Shown: positions 53,895-64,000 of the stretch, piece by piece | Layout of the letters: the number at the start of each line of letters is the position of its first letter | Position numbering within the stretch: the first letter of the stretch is position 1 | Origin: Strigamia acuminata | Lineage: Eukaryota > Arthropoda > Chilopoda > Geophilomorpha > Linotaeniidae | DNA length: 64,000 nt | Direction of reading: 5' to 3' | NCBI GenBank assembly: GCA_949358305.1 | Contig: OX442322.1 | Coordinates: 9,920,001-9,984,000, forward strand | Notes under the pieces: generated by a model | The model's database searches: none | What the model saw: only the letters and a program-made list of their open reading frames with translations | What the model was told of the DNA's origin: nothing | Translations under genes and position numbers: made by a program

Positions 53895-55364
53895 TGTTGC
53901 AAACAACGTGGAATAATTTAGAAACTACTTTTATTGCCAATTTGTGTCTGAATAAATGTTTCCAAAGTGTGTTTTATTTTGCATAACATTTCAGTTTTTA
54001 TTTACAGGATTTTTGCATTATTAAAATGTTTTTAGTGCTTTCAGATACTGATGTTTGATGAAATGTGATATTCCATTGTTTATTGCATTTATTTCTAGTG
54101 TTTATTGCGTGATTTTGTGTTACTTTATTCATTTTCTATCAATTTGTGTGATTTCGGGTGAAATTTGGTGCATTTGTCGTTGAACAGTTCACTAGTGTTA
54201 TTGACGTGACGTCATATTTCAAGTTCTAGTTCGGTTTTTGTTCAAACTTCTAACCTTCCGTTTGGACGGAATTTTGATGGTTAGAATTGTTTTTGACATT
54301 GTTTTAGACTAATTTGGGGGTGATCTGTTGATTCGTGCACTCTAATTTCGTCCCGGAACAGCCGTTTTTCTGCTACGAGCGATCGTGACGGACCCCGCAT
54401 GTGCGTTGCCGTCCAAGATCGTTTCGTTCGGTTTGCGGTTGATTTCAAGTGTTCTTTCATTAAAACGTGTCTTGTTTGCGGGAAATTACATTTCCTGAAC
54501 TTATTTACTTATCTCAAAGTGTTTACATAAGTTATTTCTTGTGTTGAAATTCAAACCTTGTGTTTTGCCGCCAATGTAGAGTTTACCGGACGCCATGTTG
54601 GATTTTGCCGATGATTTGTAAATCTTTCATGTCGTTTTGTTTTTATATCTCAATTGGTGTTTGTACTATTTAGTTTTAATGTATTTCAATGCAAAATCTT
54701 TACTTATTTGGTTTTGTGTGTGACTTTGAATTCAAACTTGATGATTATGTCATTTTGCTTGTCTTTGATTGGTTAGGCCCAATTGTCTGCTTAGCGATCA
54801 CTGTTTTCGCTGTTTTCTCCTTGTTTTGATTAATGAATTTTGTTGTTACGATAGACTTTATTATTCCTGAGTTTTTTGTGCTCATTTTGAGCTATTACAC
54901 ATTATTTTTAATACATTTCTCGTAATTTGTTGTCTTTGCTTGAAATTGCATTTCCTCCGTTTCCGTGGCAACGGAGTATTTCTTTATTGTAAATTGCCGA
55001 CAATTGGCTTGTTGCGTGCCTTTTGATTGATAATGTGTAATTATTCAGTTGCCATTTTATATTTGATTAAAATAGTCGTGTTAATGTTAACTCTTGTATT
55101 TTCTGCTTTTGACCCATTTCCAATGTGTCCTGAGTAGAGAACCATTTTTCCCAGACTGGCCAATGGATCAGCAAGCACTTGGATACCATGCAAAAGTGTT
55201 TCCAACAGTTAAACCTTCATGTAACAGGAGATTTTGAGGCGAATCAAGTGCATTTCCACACGGTACACGTACGAATTTCACTATACGATCGTTTGAGTTT
55301 GTTGGCGGGAGTTTCGAATCGCCACATCTCAGTTCTTCTCTGTTCCTGTTGACTGACCGCAACA
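53895..55364 (+). repeat. 5' LTR of BEL-3
   Basis: 1470 bp; subtype with AAAACGTG, GTGGCAACGG and AAATTGCCGAC. ACGATCG near the 3' end (C at 55290). Confidence 0.92.
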
Positions 55365-55379
55365 TCGAATAAGAATTTT

Positions 55380-55397
55380 TGGTGCCGTGACCAGGAT
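55380..55397 (+). promoter_or_regulatory. Intact BEL primer-binding site (tRNA-His)
   Basis: TGGTGCCGTGACCAGGAT, identical to the N773 copy 4 site, 15 nt after the LTR. The first 12 nt pair with the acceptor end of animal tRNA-His. The other BEL copies have A and T inserts here. Confidence 0.75.
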
Positions 55398-56271
55398 TTC
55401 GTCTGCTTCTTGTGAGTTTTTTCCGGTTCATCTTTGATACGTTCAACCGTGCATCTGGTGCGATTGACGGAAAATACGTCCGTGAGTCGTCGTCTGCTAG
55501 AATGGTCGTCGTTCAACGTGGCAACAGCCACAACGGGGATTTATTTGGCGTCGATCACGAACATTTCTGTGCAAGCAACGAGATTCTTCGGTCGACATCT
55601 TGGATTACACAACGCGCTGTGCTGGAAAGCCGATTTGCCCCTGAAATAATTGCTTATTCTTGTGTTTTGCATTCAGTGCTTGTATTTCTAAGATTTTGGT
55701 TGCATGAGGGTATTGTATTGGGTATTTCAAAGCTGTTTTTGCTTTTTCCTAAGCTAGTTTTGAGGGAAAATTCACTGAAAGTGTATTTTATTGTGAATTT
55801 TTCAAGTGCTTTCTTGATTTTTGTGCATGCATCTCCATATAACTGGCTTAACCAGGGGAGATTTAGATTTTTTGGAGTTAGAAACTGTTCAGTCTCTCAT
55901 TGCAAGAGCTGTCAGTTATTCTCGTGAATCTGATAGTGATTTTCTGGCTAGATTCGTTCCGTACGAACAGCAGAAATAATTCAAACTCGTGTAGGACTTT
56001 TTGAGTCACGTTTTTAATACGTGATCAAGGTCGCTCGTTTGTTTTAGCATCCTTGATTGCTAAAACACTCGATATTCTTGTGTATTTTCAAGGTTTTTTG
56101 TCGTTTGGGCAAGAAAACTTTGAAAAATTCTGTTCTTTTAAAGTGAATGATTGTAAATTTTATTCTTTTCAAGTATAAAGTTTAAGTTATATTCTTTTTA
56201 AGTTTAAAGCGAAGTGTTTTGTTGTTCAAAATATTATCTTCTGTTTCATAATTTACAGCCGTGAATTTGAG
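55398..56271 (+). other. BEL-3 leader with candidate intron 55412-56258
   Basis: Donor-like GTGAGT at 55412, ACACAACGCGCTGT at 55607-55620, acceptor-like ATTTACAG ending at 56258, 13 nt before the ATG. Confidence 0.4.
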
Positions 56272-59200
56272 ATGGAGAGAGATAGAGATACAGAAACTTC
56301 CGAACGCGATTTACTCACTGTGGAGCAAATTGAAATACTAGAGACCAGGTGGGAAGCACAACTTTCATCTCTCAACGACTTGCTGTCTTTGTCGGAGAAG
56401 ACGAGCGATCCAGGAGAGTTAGAAGCGCTTCTGCTTACTGCAAATCTGAAAGAGACACGCGTTGTAAATGGCCTGAACGAGCTTCAAGTCTACTGTGAGC
56501 ACGCGTTTTACCTTGAGAGTGTCGAGAAACTGGAATCATCACAAACGAGAGTGGAACTTCTCCGAAGAAGGTGGGAGGTTTCAAAGCGGTCTCTTCCAAC
56601 CCTTGGAGGAAGACTCAACATGTCTACAGTTTCCGGTGCAAATACATCCTTGAATACTTCGACTTCTTTCCGCAAGAATTCCAAGTTGCCCAAACTTGAA
56701 TCTGTCAAGTTTGACGGGGAAATAATCAAATACAAAACGTTTAAGAGCAACTTTGAAACTTCTGTTCATAATGACCCAGATCTGAGCAGTGTTGAAAAGT
56801 TGCAATACCTTCAAACTATGTGTACAGGTGAGGCTGCGGCTTTGATTTCCACCTTTCCTTTGATCGAGGAATCCTATGACTTGGCACGGGAAGAACTTGA
56901 TCGTAACTATGGCGATGAGGATGCGCAACAGACGGCTCTCATCCAATCCATTCGAGACTTGAAGACTGTTTCAAGCATATACCCGACAAAGGTGTTGAAA
57001 GCAAATTTGACGAAAATTTCTTCAACAATACGACTTCTTGAGCAACTGAAGATTCCTGTACGGACATCTGGTGCATTTCTGATGCCGGACATTCTTAGCA
57101 AGTTTCCTGCTCCAATGACTTTGCGTTTTTACCAAGTCCATGGACTGTCTTGCAAGAACATTTTGACTTTGCTTGACTTTTTTCAAAAGGAAGTAGCTAT
57201 GGCAGAACGCACTGAAGCTGTTTCTCCATCTGAAAAAGCAAAGAAGGAAAAGTCTGAAGTTGAAAAGGCTAAAGTTAAAGGATCCATGACGACTTGCACC
57301 GCGACGCAAGACTCAAAATCGTCTTCAAGCTCCAAAGTGAAGACAGAGTCGAGACAAGAGAACAAGTCTGCGAATTCCAAGACACTCAAGTGCATTTTTT
57401 GTCAAGAAGACCATTTGAGCGGTTCTTGCAAAAAGGAGTTCGAAATCAATGCAAAGATTGAATTGATAAAGAAAAACAGACTTTGCTTTAATTGTTTTCG
57501 AACAGGTCATCGCGTTGGTGACTGCAAAGTGAAGTTTTCCTGCAAGCATTGTGGCGGAAGACATCATTCAACCATTTGTAAGAAGTCTGAGGTGAACAAT
57601 TCTCCAAGTCCGACAGAGAAACCCAAGGAGTCGCAAGTGACCACACACGTCTCGTGCGCGATATCCACTTCTCTTCAACTTATGATTTTTGTTGCTGACC
57701 TCAAAACCAAATCTGGAGGTTCACACCACATCAGAGGCATGATTGACCCGGGTAGCCATCGGTCATTCATTACAACTGAACTGGTGAACCGACTAAAACT
57801 GAAGAAGTGCGGCAGTATTTCTGCGACCACACAACGGTTCAACGATTCTATGCCTGCTGCCACTGATTACGACGTATACAACGTTACTCTTCAAAGCAAG
57901 AATGACGCACAAAACTTCAAATTATCAATGCTTTCAGTGGAAAATTTGCCGAAAGTGCAGGGCATTTTGAATGCATCGGTAATAGAAAAGGTGAAGAAGC
58001 TGAATCTTGAACTTGCCGAAGATCTGCCAGCCAAGACATCTCAAATAGACATTCTTTTGGGAGTTGATGCTTGGTGGAAAGTCATTAAAGATGGCAAAAA
58101 GAAAATCAACGACGATCTTGGACTCATAAATACGTTATTTGGATGGGTGCTTATCGGAGCAGCCGGAAATACGGATTTATTCGAAGATGAAGCTGATTTG
58201 ACTTCATGTTGTAATACTTGCAACATTGAAATCCATGAACAATTAGACAAACTTTGGAACTTAGAGGCAATTGGGATTAATGCTGGTAAAAAAGAATCCG
58301 ATTTCACAAGAGATCGATTTGAAGCCACGACAAAACGTCTCGATGACGGAAGATACGAGGTGATGCTGCCTTTTAATGGACAAGAAACTGACTTGGACTC
58401 AAACTGGGAGCTCGCACTTAACCAATTAGCCAACACATTGAAGAGAATCGACTCAAATGACGATTATAAGAAGCGATATGACGACTCAATGTGGCAGTAC
58501 ATTGAAGAAAACCACGCTGAGGAAGTTCCAACTGAAGAACGGTTCCTAAAGAAAGGAATATATAACATTCCACATCATCCAGTGATCAAAGAGGACCGGG
58601 AAACAACAAAATTCAGAGTCGTATTCAATGCGTCGTCTGCGAAAAAAGGAAAACGCTCATTAAATGACTGCCTTTTTCCTGGACCATCTTTGAATCCAGA
58701 TTTGATATTGGTGATGGTCAGATTCAGATTGTATTGCATTCCAATCATTGCTGACATTAAACAAGCATTCCTCCAAGTAATGATAAACCCCACACATAGG
58801 AACTTTCTGCGTTTTTTGTGGGTTTCGAGGCAATATTTCAAGAACCCCTATTCGTGGAGAAATTTGTGGAATAATATTATGATTTTGAGGATGATAGTCG
58901 TACCATTTGGAGTTATTTCCTCTCCCTTTCTCCTGTGCGCAACAATTCGGAAACAAGCTGATCAATACAAGGAGACACATCCGAAAGAAGTTGATGCATT
59001 GGACGCCGGGATATACATGGATGATTTAACTTCTGGAGGTGATCACACGACAGACACAACAAAGCATTGTGAAGAATTAAAAATGATTTTGGATGACGGG
59101 AAACTCCCACTTGTTAAATGGGCGACAGCCAATGAAAAGGTTTTCAATGACATCAAAGAAAAGGGATTTCACATGAGAAGTGACGAATTCTGTGAACAGG

Positions 59201-61524
59201 GAGTGATAAAAATGCTTGGAATCTTATGGGACACGCAAGAAGACGTCCTCATGTTCAGGATTCCACAAATGGACATTATTCCGAACACAAGACGTGAAGT
59301 TCTCTCTTTGGTAGCCTCTATTTTCGACCCGATGGGACTCATTTCTCCAGTCGTTTTGAAAATGAGACTCCTTCTTCAAGACATTTGTCTACGTACAAAG
59401 AACTGGGACGGAAGAATTTCGGACTCAGAAAAGCAAGAGATTGACGAATGGAGTCGAGACATCCAGAAATTAAAAGACTATAAAGTACCTCGATGGTTAG
59501 AAACCTATTCTAATAAAGAGTTGAGTATTGAAGTTTTCTGTGATGCCAGCACTAAAGCCTTTGGATGTGCAATTTTCATCGTCAACAACAAAGGAAAAAG
59601 AACTTTGCTACTCAGCAAATGTAGACTGGCCCCTGCAAAAAAGATTACCTTGCCTAGACTTGAATTAACTGCTGCGGTCGTTGGTGTACGGATGTGTCAG
59701 TATTTGACAAATAACTTTCTGCCAGGTTATCCAATCAAAACCATTCGATATTTTTCTGATTCCACCATAACTTTGGCTTGGATCAACTCGAAGAAAAATG
59801 AGTGGAAGCCTTATGTTTCTAACCGCGTTCAGGAAATTGTTTCATCGTCTGACGCAAGCCAATGGTCACATATTCCGACAGAGTTCAATCCTGCAGATCT
59901 ACTTACACAACCACACGATGCAAAAACATTAATGACAAATAAACTTTGGTGGAACGGCGTGGACGTTTCTAAAATCGAAAAAGTCGAGGTCATGCAAGAA
60001 AAACTACCCGAAGAAGAAAAAAGAATTGTGGTTATGAATGTTCAAGTCAAAGAGACATTTATAAGCAAATTTTTCAAAAGATATCGCAACTTCAACCGTC
60101 TAGTTAGAGTATTTTCGTACATTTTGCGCTGGAAATCTCATCGTTTTCGCGGCGAAGATCTCGCGCAACGCGAAATGGAATCCAGTCAAATTAGGATTCT
60201 TCAATTTTCACAAGAAATCTACTTTCGAGAAGAGATCGAAGCTGTGAGAAACAAGACTGAAGTTGAGAGATACTCCCCTTTGAAAAATTTTGAATATTTC
60301 TTAGATGAGGATGGACTTTTACGTTTGCGCAGCAGACTGAGATTGTCTTTGCTTTCGTTTGACGAAAAATACCCGATTCTTTTGCATAACGAAAGTTGGG
60401 TAACTAGATTAATTATTCGCAAGACTCATCTTGATCTCATGCATGGAGATTTGAGTGAAACACTTTACCGAATTCGTGAGAAATTTTGGGTTCTCCGAGG
60501 ACGCAGGACCATTCAGACTGTGATAAGAGAATGTTCCGTTTGCAGAAGGACTAAACTTGCAAGAAATAATCCGTCTACTGGAGAATTACCGAAAGAAAGA
60601 GTAACCCCAGCAGCTCCTTTTCAACACACCGGAATCGATCATTTAGGACCTATTTTTGTGGGAAAGGACAAAAAACGATTGAAGAAAACATACATTTTAT
60701 TATTCACTTGTATGGTTACACGAAGTTTACATCTCGAAGTGTCCGAAGATTTATCCACTGAGAAATTCTTATTGGCATTCAGACGATTTTGTGCTCGTTA
60801 CGGTTGTCCAGCAAAAGTCTTCTCGGACAACAGTAAAACCTTTGAAAAAGGAAGTACACAAATTCAGTCATGGGGAAAACTGATTGGCCGTTCGGACATA
60901 AAAACATTTCTGTCTGAGAAAAGGATTGTATGGACATTTATCCCTCCACTTTCACCGTGGATGGGAGGAGCTTGGGAGAGACTAGTCCGTTCAGTAAAGG
61001 ATAAATTGCGGAAAACTTTATTGAGACACACTGTGGATTTAGAAAATTTACAAACCTTGGTTCTTGAGATCAGCTCCGTGTTGAATTCACGACCTTTGTC
61101 GTATGTACACGAAAATATAGACGGCGGCAGAATCCTTTCACCTGAAAACTTTTTAACGGGAGGTATGCCGAAATACATGATCAACAAGACCTTGAATGCA
61201 ATCAAGAAAAGTGACCTTCGAAAACTCGACAAGAAAAGAAGACAGTTCATTTGGGATTTTTGGAGTATATGGAAACACAGTTACTTGATGCAGTTAAGAA
61301 ACTTTTATGAGACTAAAGGAGATAAATCTTTTCAAAACCCCAAAATTGATCAGATTGTTCTTCTTGAAAAGATGGGAACCAACCCTTACTTTTGGCCTCT
61401 TGCCAGAATAAAACAAGTTTTTCCTGGTGATGATGGACTAATTCGCATCGTCAGTGTTGTGCTTCCCGATGGAAGAGAGTTGCGTCGTTCTGTAAGGCAT
61501 ATTAGAGCCCTTGAACTTGATTGA
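56272..61524 (+). CDS. gag-pol: BEL-3 Gag-Pol polyprotein, 1750 aa
   Basis: Intact third copy of the BEL gene, with the same domain order and catalytic residues as BEL-1. Distinct changes include Thr for Ala before the first zinc knuckle (SKTLKC), Gln for Arg in LLTQPHD after RNase H, and Met for Val in KVEVMQEK. Protease motif is again D-P-G. It has the canonical primer site upstream and so may be the best-equipped copy in the window. Confidence 0.93.
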   Translation: MERDRDTETSERDLLTVEQIEILETRWEAQLSSLNDLLSLSEKTSDPGELEALLLTANLKETRVVNGLNELQVYCEHAFYLESVEKLESSQTRVELLRRRWEVSKRSLPTLGGRLNMSTVSGANTSLNTSTSFRKNSKLPKLESVKFDGEIIKYKTFKSNFETSVHNDPDLSSVEKLQYLQTMCTGEAAALISTFPLIEESYDLAREELDRNYGDEDAQQTALIQSIRDLKTVSSIYPTKVLKANLTKISSTIRLLEQLKIPVRTSGAFLMPDILSKFPAPMTLRFYQVHGLSCKNILTLLDFFQKEVAMAERTEAVSPSEKAKKEKSEVEKAKVKGSMTTCTATQDSKSSSSSKVKTESRQENKSANSKTLKCIFCQEDHLSGSCKKEFEINAKIELIKKNRLCFNCFRTGHRVGDCKVKFSCKHCGGRHHSTICKKSEVNNSPSPTEKPKESQVTTHVSCAISTSLQLMIFVADLKTKSGGSHHIRGMIDPGSHRSFITTELVNRLKLKKCGSISATTQRFNDSMPAATDYDVYNVTLQSKNDAQNFKLSMLSVENLPKVQGILNASVIEKVKKLNLELAEDLPAKTSQIDILLGVDAWWKVIKDGKKKINDDLGLINTLFGWVLIGAAGNTDLFEDEADLTSCCNTCNIEIHEQLDKLWNLEAIGINAGKKESDFTRDRFEATTKRLDDGRYEVMLPFNGQETDLDSNWELALNQLANTLKRIDSNDDYKKRYDDSMWQYIEENHAEEVPTEERFLKKGIYNIPHHPVIKEDRETTKFRVVFNASSAKKGKRSLNDCLFPGPSLNPDLILVMVRFRLYCIPIIADIKQAFLQVMINPTHRNFLRFLWVSRQYFKNPYSWRNLWNNIMILRMIVVPFGVISSPFLLCATIRKQADQYKETHPKEVDALDAGIYMDDLTSGGDHTTDTTKHCEELKMILDDGKLPLVKWATANEKVFNDIKEKGFHMRSDEFCEQGVIKMLGILWDTQEDVLMFRIPQMDIIPNTRREVLSLVASIFDPMGLISPVVLKMRLLLQDICLRTKNWDGRISDSEKQEIDEWSRDIQKLKDYKVPRWLETYSNKELSIEVFCDASTKAFGCAIFIVNNKGKRTLLLSKCRLAPAKKITLPRLELTAAVVGVRMCQYLTNNFLPGYPIKTIRYFSDSTITLAWINSKKNEWKPYVSNRVQEIVSSSDASQWSHIPTEFNPADLLTQPHDAKTLMTNKLWWNGVDVSKIEKVEVMQEKLPEEEKRIVVMNVQVKETFISKFFKRYRNFNRLVRVFSYILRWKSHRFRGEDLAQREMESSQIRILQFSQEIYFREEIEAVRNKTEVERYSPLKNFEYFLDEDGLLRLRSRLRLSLLSFDEKYPILLHNESWVTRLIIRKTHLDLMHGDLSETLYRIREKFWVLRGRRTIQTVIRECSVCRRTKLARNNPSTGELPKERVTPAAPFQHTGIDHLGPIFVGKDKKRLKKTYILLFTCMVTRSLHLEVSEDLSTEKFLLAFRRFCARYGCPAKVFSDNSKTFEKGSTQIQSWGKLIGRSDIKTFLSEKRIVWTFIPPLSPWMGGAWERLVRSVKDKLRKTLLRHTVDLENLQTLVLEISSVLNSRPLSYVHENIDGGRILSPENFLTGGMPKYMINKTLNAIKKSDLRKLDKKRRQFIWDFWSIWKHSYLMQLRNFYETKGDKSFQNPKIDQIVLLEKMGTNPYFWPLARIKQVFPGDDGLIRIVSVVLPDGRELRRSVRHIRALELD

Positions 61525-61582
61525 TGTGTGTTTTGCAGACTTCTCTCATCTCTCTTCTCTCTCTTTCTCGCTGGCAATTCGT

Positions 61583-63052
61583 TGTTGCAAACAACGTGGA
61601 ATAATTTAGAAACTACTTTTATTGCCAATTTGTGTCTGAATAAATGTTTCCAAAGTGTGTTTTATTTTGCATAACATTTCAGTTTTTATTTACAGGATTT
61701 TTGCATTATTAAAATGTTTTTAGTGCTTTCAGATACTGATGTTTGATGAAATGTGATATTCCATTGTTTATTGCATTTATTTCTAGTGTTTATTGCGTGA
61801 TTTTGTGTTACTTTATTCATTTTCTATCAATTTGTGTGATTTCGGGTGAAATTTGGTGCATTTGTCGTTGAACAGTTCACTAGTGTTATTGACGTGACGT
61901 CATATTTCAAGTTCTAGTTCGGTTTTTGTTCAAACTTCTAACCTTCCGTTTGGACGGAATTTTGATGGTTAGAATTGTTTTTGACATTGTTTTAGACTAA
62001 TTTGGGGGTGATCTGTTGATTCGTGCACTCTAATTTCGTCCCGGAACAGCCGTTTTTCTGCTACGAGCGATCGTGACGGACCCCGCATGTGCGTTGCCGT
62101 CCAAGATCGTTTCGTTCGGTTTGCGGTTGATTTCAAGTGTTCTTTCATTAAAACGTGTCTTGTTTGCGGGAAATTACATTTCCTGAACTTATTTACTTAT
62201 CTCAAAGTGTTTACATAAGTTATTTCTTGTGTTGAAATTCAAACCTTGTGTTTTGCCGCCAATGTAGAGTTTACCGGACGCCATGTTGGATTTTGCCGAT
62301 GATTTGTAAATCTTTCATGTCGTTTTGTTTTTATATCTCAATTGGTGTTTGTACTATTTAGTTTTAATGTATTTCAATGCAAAATCTTTACTTATTTGGT
62401 TTTGTGTGTGACTTTGAATTCAAACTTGATGATTATGTCATTTTGCTTGTCTTTGATTGGTTAGGCCCAATTGTCTGCTTAGCGATCACTGTTTTCGCTG
62501 TTTTCTCCTTGTTTTGATTAATGAATTTTGTTGTTACGATAGACTTTATTATTCCTGAGTTTTTTGTGCTCATTTTGAGCTATTACACATTATTTTTAAT
62601 ACATTTCTCGTAATTTGTTGTCTTTGCTTGAAATTGCATTTCCTCCGTTTCCGTGGCAACGGAGTATTTCTTTATTGTAAATTGCCGACAATTGGCTTGT
62701 TGCGTGCCTTTTGATTGATAATGTGTAATTATTCAGTTGCCATTTTATATTTGATTAAAATAGTCGTGTTAATGTTAACTCTTGTATTTTCTGCTTTTGA
62801 CCCATTTCCAATGTGTCCTGAGTAGAGAACCATTTTTCCCAGACTGGCCAATGGATCAGCAAGCACTTGGATACCATGCAAAAGTGTTTCCAACAGTTAA
62901 ACCTTCATGTAACAGGAGATTTTGAGGCGAATCAAGTGCATTTCCACACGGTACACGTACGAATTTCACTATACGATTGTTTGAGTTTGTTGGCGGGAGT
63001 TTCGAATCGCCACATCTCAGTTCTTCTCTGTTCCTGTTGACTGACCGCAACA
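61583..63052 (+). repeat. 3' LTR of BEL-3 / BEL-2 (recombinant)
   Basis: 1470 bp. It follows the BEL-3 subtype through about 62832 and has the outer-element variant at 62978. The N773 interior resumes at 63053 with GATT. Confidence 0.88.
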
Positions 63053-64000
63053 GATTGTTATACGACTTGTTTGCAAGTGGGTTTGGATTTAGATAGGCGT
63101 GTGACTTCTGTCGGTGCTGGAAGTTTAGAGCAGCCGATCCGCACCGCCCACTGGGCAAGTCCAGTTTCTGTTGTTGACTGCTGCACCCAGTGTCTACCGC
63201 TGGTGATGTACGTTCTGCATTTTCGCTTTCTCTTCGTGGAAACGTCCGTAGCGTTTCATGAGTCTTCATTAGTGATTAGTCTCGCCTTTTATCGTTTAAA
63301 AAAGGGAGTTTAGTTATTCTAGTTCTTTGGGGCAACCTTAGAATTTGGACATTTTAGCTTATTCGTTTAGGAAATAGCTTGCTTGCTATTTTTGGGTTGT
63401 GGCTAGCTAGCGTGGCGTTAGGGTATAGGTACTTGTTTTGGATGGTCGTTCTTGCTGTGCACAGCAAGGACTGCCATTCGATGTGTTTCAGAGGGCAGGT
63501 TTGCACTGCCATACTCTGTCAGATGTCGTGTCCGAGACATAGTCCCTGCGCCTTTTGGCGGCCCCTATTTCTACGTTTACTTCCCGCGACTGAGTAGTTG
63601 TTGTTAGTCTTTCATTCCTAGCTCTGCAGTGAGGCAGACATGCACTAGGCAGGGAGCCCACTCTAGGATGGGTCGAAGGACGTGTGTGTGCGGCCTTCTT
63701 GGCGCCGGCACTCGGCAACACGTTTTAGTCATTGGACAACACGTGCTTTCAGTAGAGTGGCGATTTCCGGAAGTCGGCTTGCTGATCGACGATGTGGTCA
63801 ATGGGTATGTGAGCGAGTCAATTGTCGACTTGCAGTTGCTTACCGGTTCCAGTAATGCGGTTGGCAACTGGCAAGTCCTTCTGCTCATGTCTATGTGTGA
63901 CGCCCCTCGCAATCAGGGACGTCAAGCAACCCCCCCTCTTCTCTCGTTTCTCGGTTCAATCATATTGGTTCCGACTCGGGGTGGGCCAAGCGTTCATACA
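63053..64000 (+). mobile_element. N773 copy 4 interior, resumed after the BEL cluster (runs off the window)
   Basis: Matches about 5375-6320 of copy 3 with a few substitutions. It starts with the GATT duplication. Short ORFs only, no gene recognised. The element continues beyond the window. Confidence 0.85.

Larger units (their letters stand above)
38099..63052 (+). mobile_element. BEL-2 composite: outer BEL with one BEL nested and one BEL fused at its 3' end
   Basis: GATT flanks the whole block (38095-38098, 63053-63056) and the empty site is at 5375-5378. It consists of the outer 5' LTR and first 530 codons (to 42072), a complete inner BEL (42073-51232), outer codons to about 1417 (51237-53894), then a complete LTR-interior-LTR unit (53895-63052). 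The outer 3' end of pol and its own 3' LTR are missing as separate pieces. Confidence 0.88.
53895..63052 (+). mobile_element. BEL-3: LTR-interior-LTR with recombinant 3' LTR
   Basis: Two 1470 bp LTRs and an intact gene. Left flank is CTGT inside outer gag-pol; right flank is GATT of the N773 interior, so it has no matching duplication of its own. The 3' LTR carries, near its end, the T that is otherwise seen only in the outer 5' LTR (62978 and 39496), while the rest is like 53895-55364. This fits recombination between its own 3' LTR and that of the outer element, deleting what lay between. Confidence 0.85.

Overview
This window looks like metazoan (probably invertebrate) nuclear DNA made entirely of nested and tandem LTR retrotransposons. 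I see no host gene, rRNA, tRNA or CRISPR array. The evidence for an animal is intact BEL/Pao gag-pol genes (a clade restricted to animals), a primer-binding site matching animal tRNA-His, and a copia element whose primer-binding site matches the 3' end of animal initiator tRNA-Met. The species cannot be told from the sequence.

Four element families are present; the names are mine. (1) BEL: autonomous BEL/Pao, about 9.16 kb, 1470-1472 bp LTRs, one 1750-residue Gag-Pol ORF, present as three intact genes and one broken gene. (2) Copia: one 6480 bp element with two 553 bp LTRs that look identical and a 1479-residue Pol ORF with no capsid region. (3) N773: a large non-autonomous element (LARD type) with 773 bp LTRs and a 4.35 kb interior lacking pol. 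(4) N1506: a second LARD-type family with 1506 bp LTRs and a 5.5 kb interior lacking pol, always on the minus strand here.

Layout: 1-9005, N773 copies in both orientations; a complete plus copy (3014-8910) sits in the LTR of a minus copy and makes a near-perfect 1.17 kb-arm palindrome with a third copy. 9006-9943, a remnant of an N1506-like element. 9944-34130, an N1506 element on the minus strand; its 3' LTR is split by BEL-1 (10716-26363), whose leader is split by the copia element (12303-18782). 34131-38098 and 63053-64000, N773 interior-LTR-interior in tandem, split by a 25 kb BEL cluster (38099-63052) made of an outer BEL, a complete BEL inside its gene, and a third BEL that ends in a recombinant LTR.

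The main observation is that BEL, N773 and N1506 share their replication signals though most of their sequence differs: LTRs starting TGTTGC, a tRNA-His-type primer site (TGGTGCCGTGA..CCAGGAT), a leader motif ACACAACGC, and an unusual polypyrimidine tract followed by 12-13 nt starting G(G/C)(C/T)(C/G)GG just before the 3' LTR, where a polypurine tract is normally found. This fits one autonomous BEL mobilising two families of large parasites. Four insertions (three BEL/N773, one copia) can be checked against an empty copy of the same target inside the window; the BEL-type ones have 4-bp target duplications (AAGA, GATT, CCAC, GCAC). LTR pairs are identical or nearly so by eye, so the activity is recent. 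Because the repeats are long and nearly identical, assembly errors at some junctions cannot be excluded.
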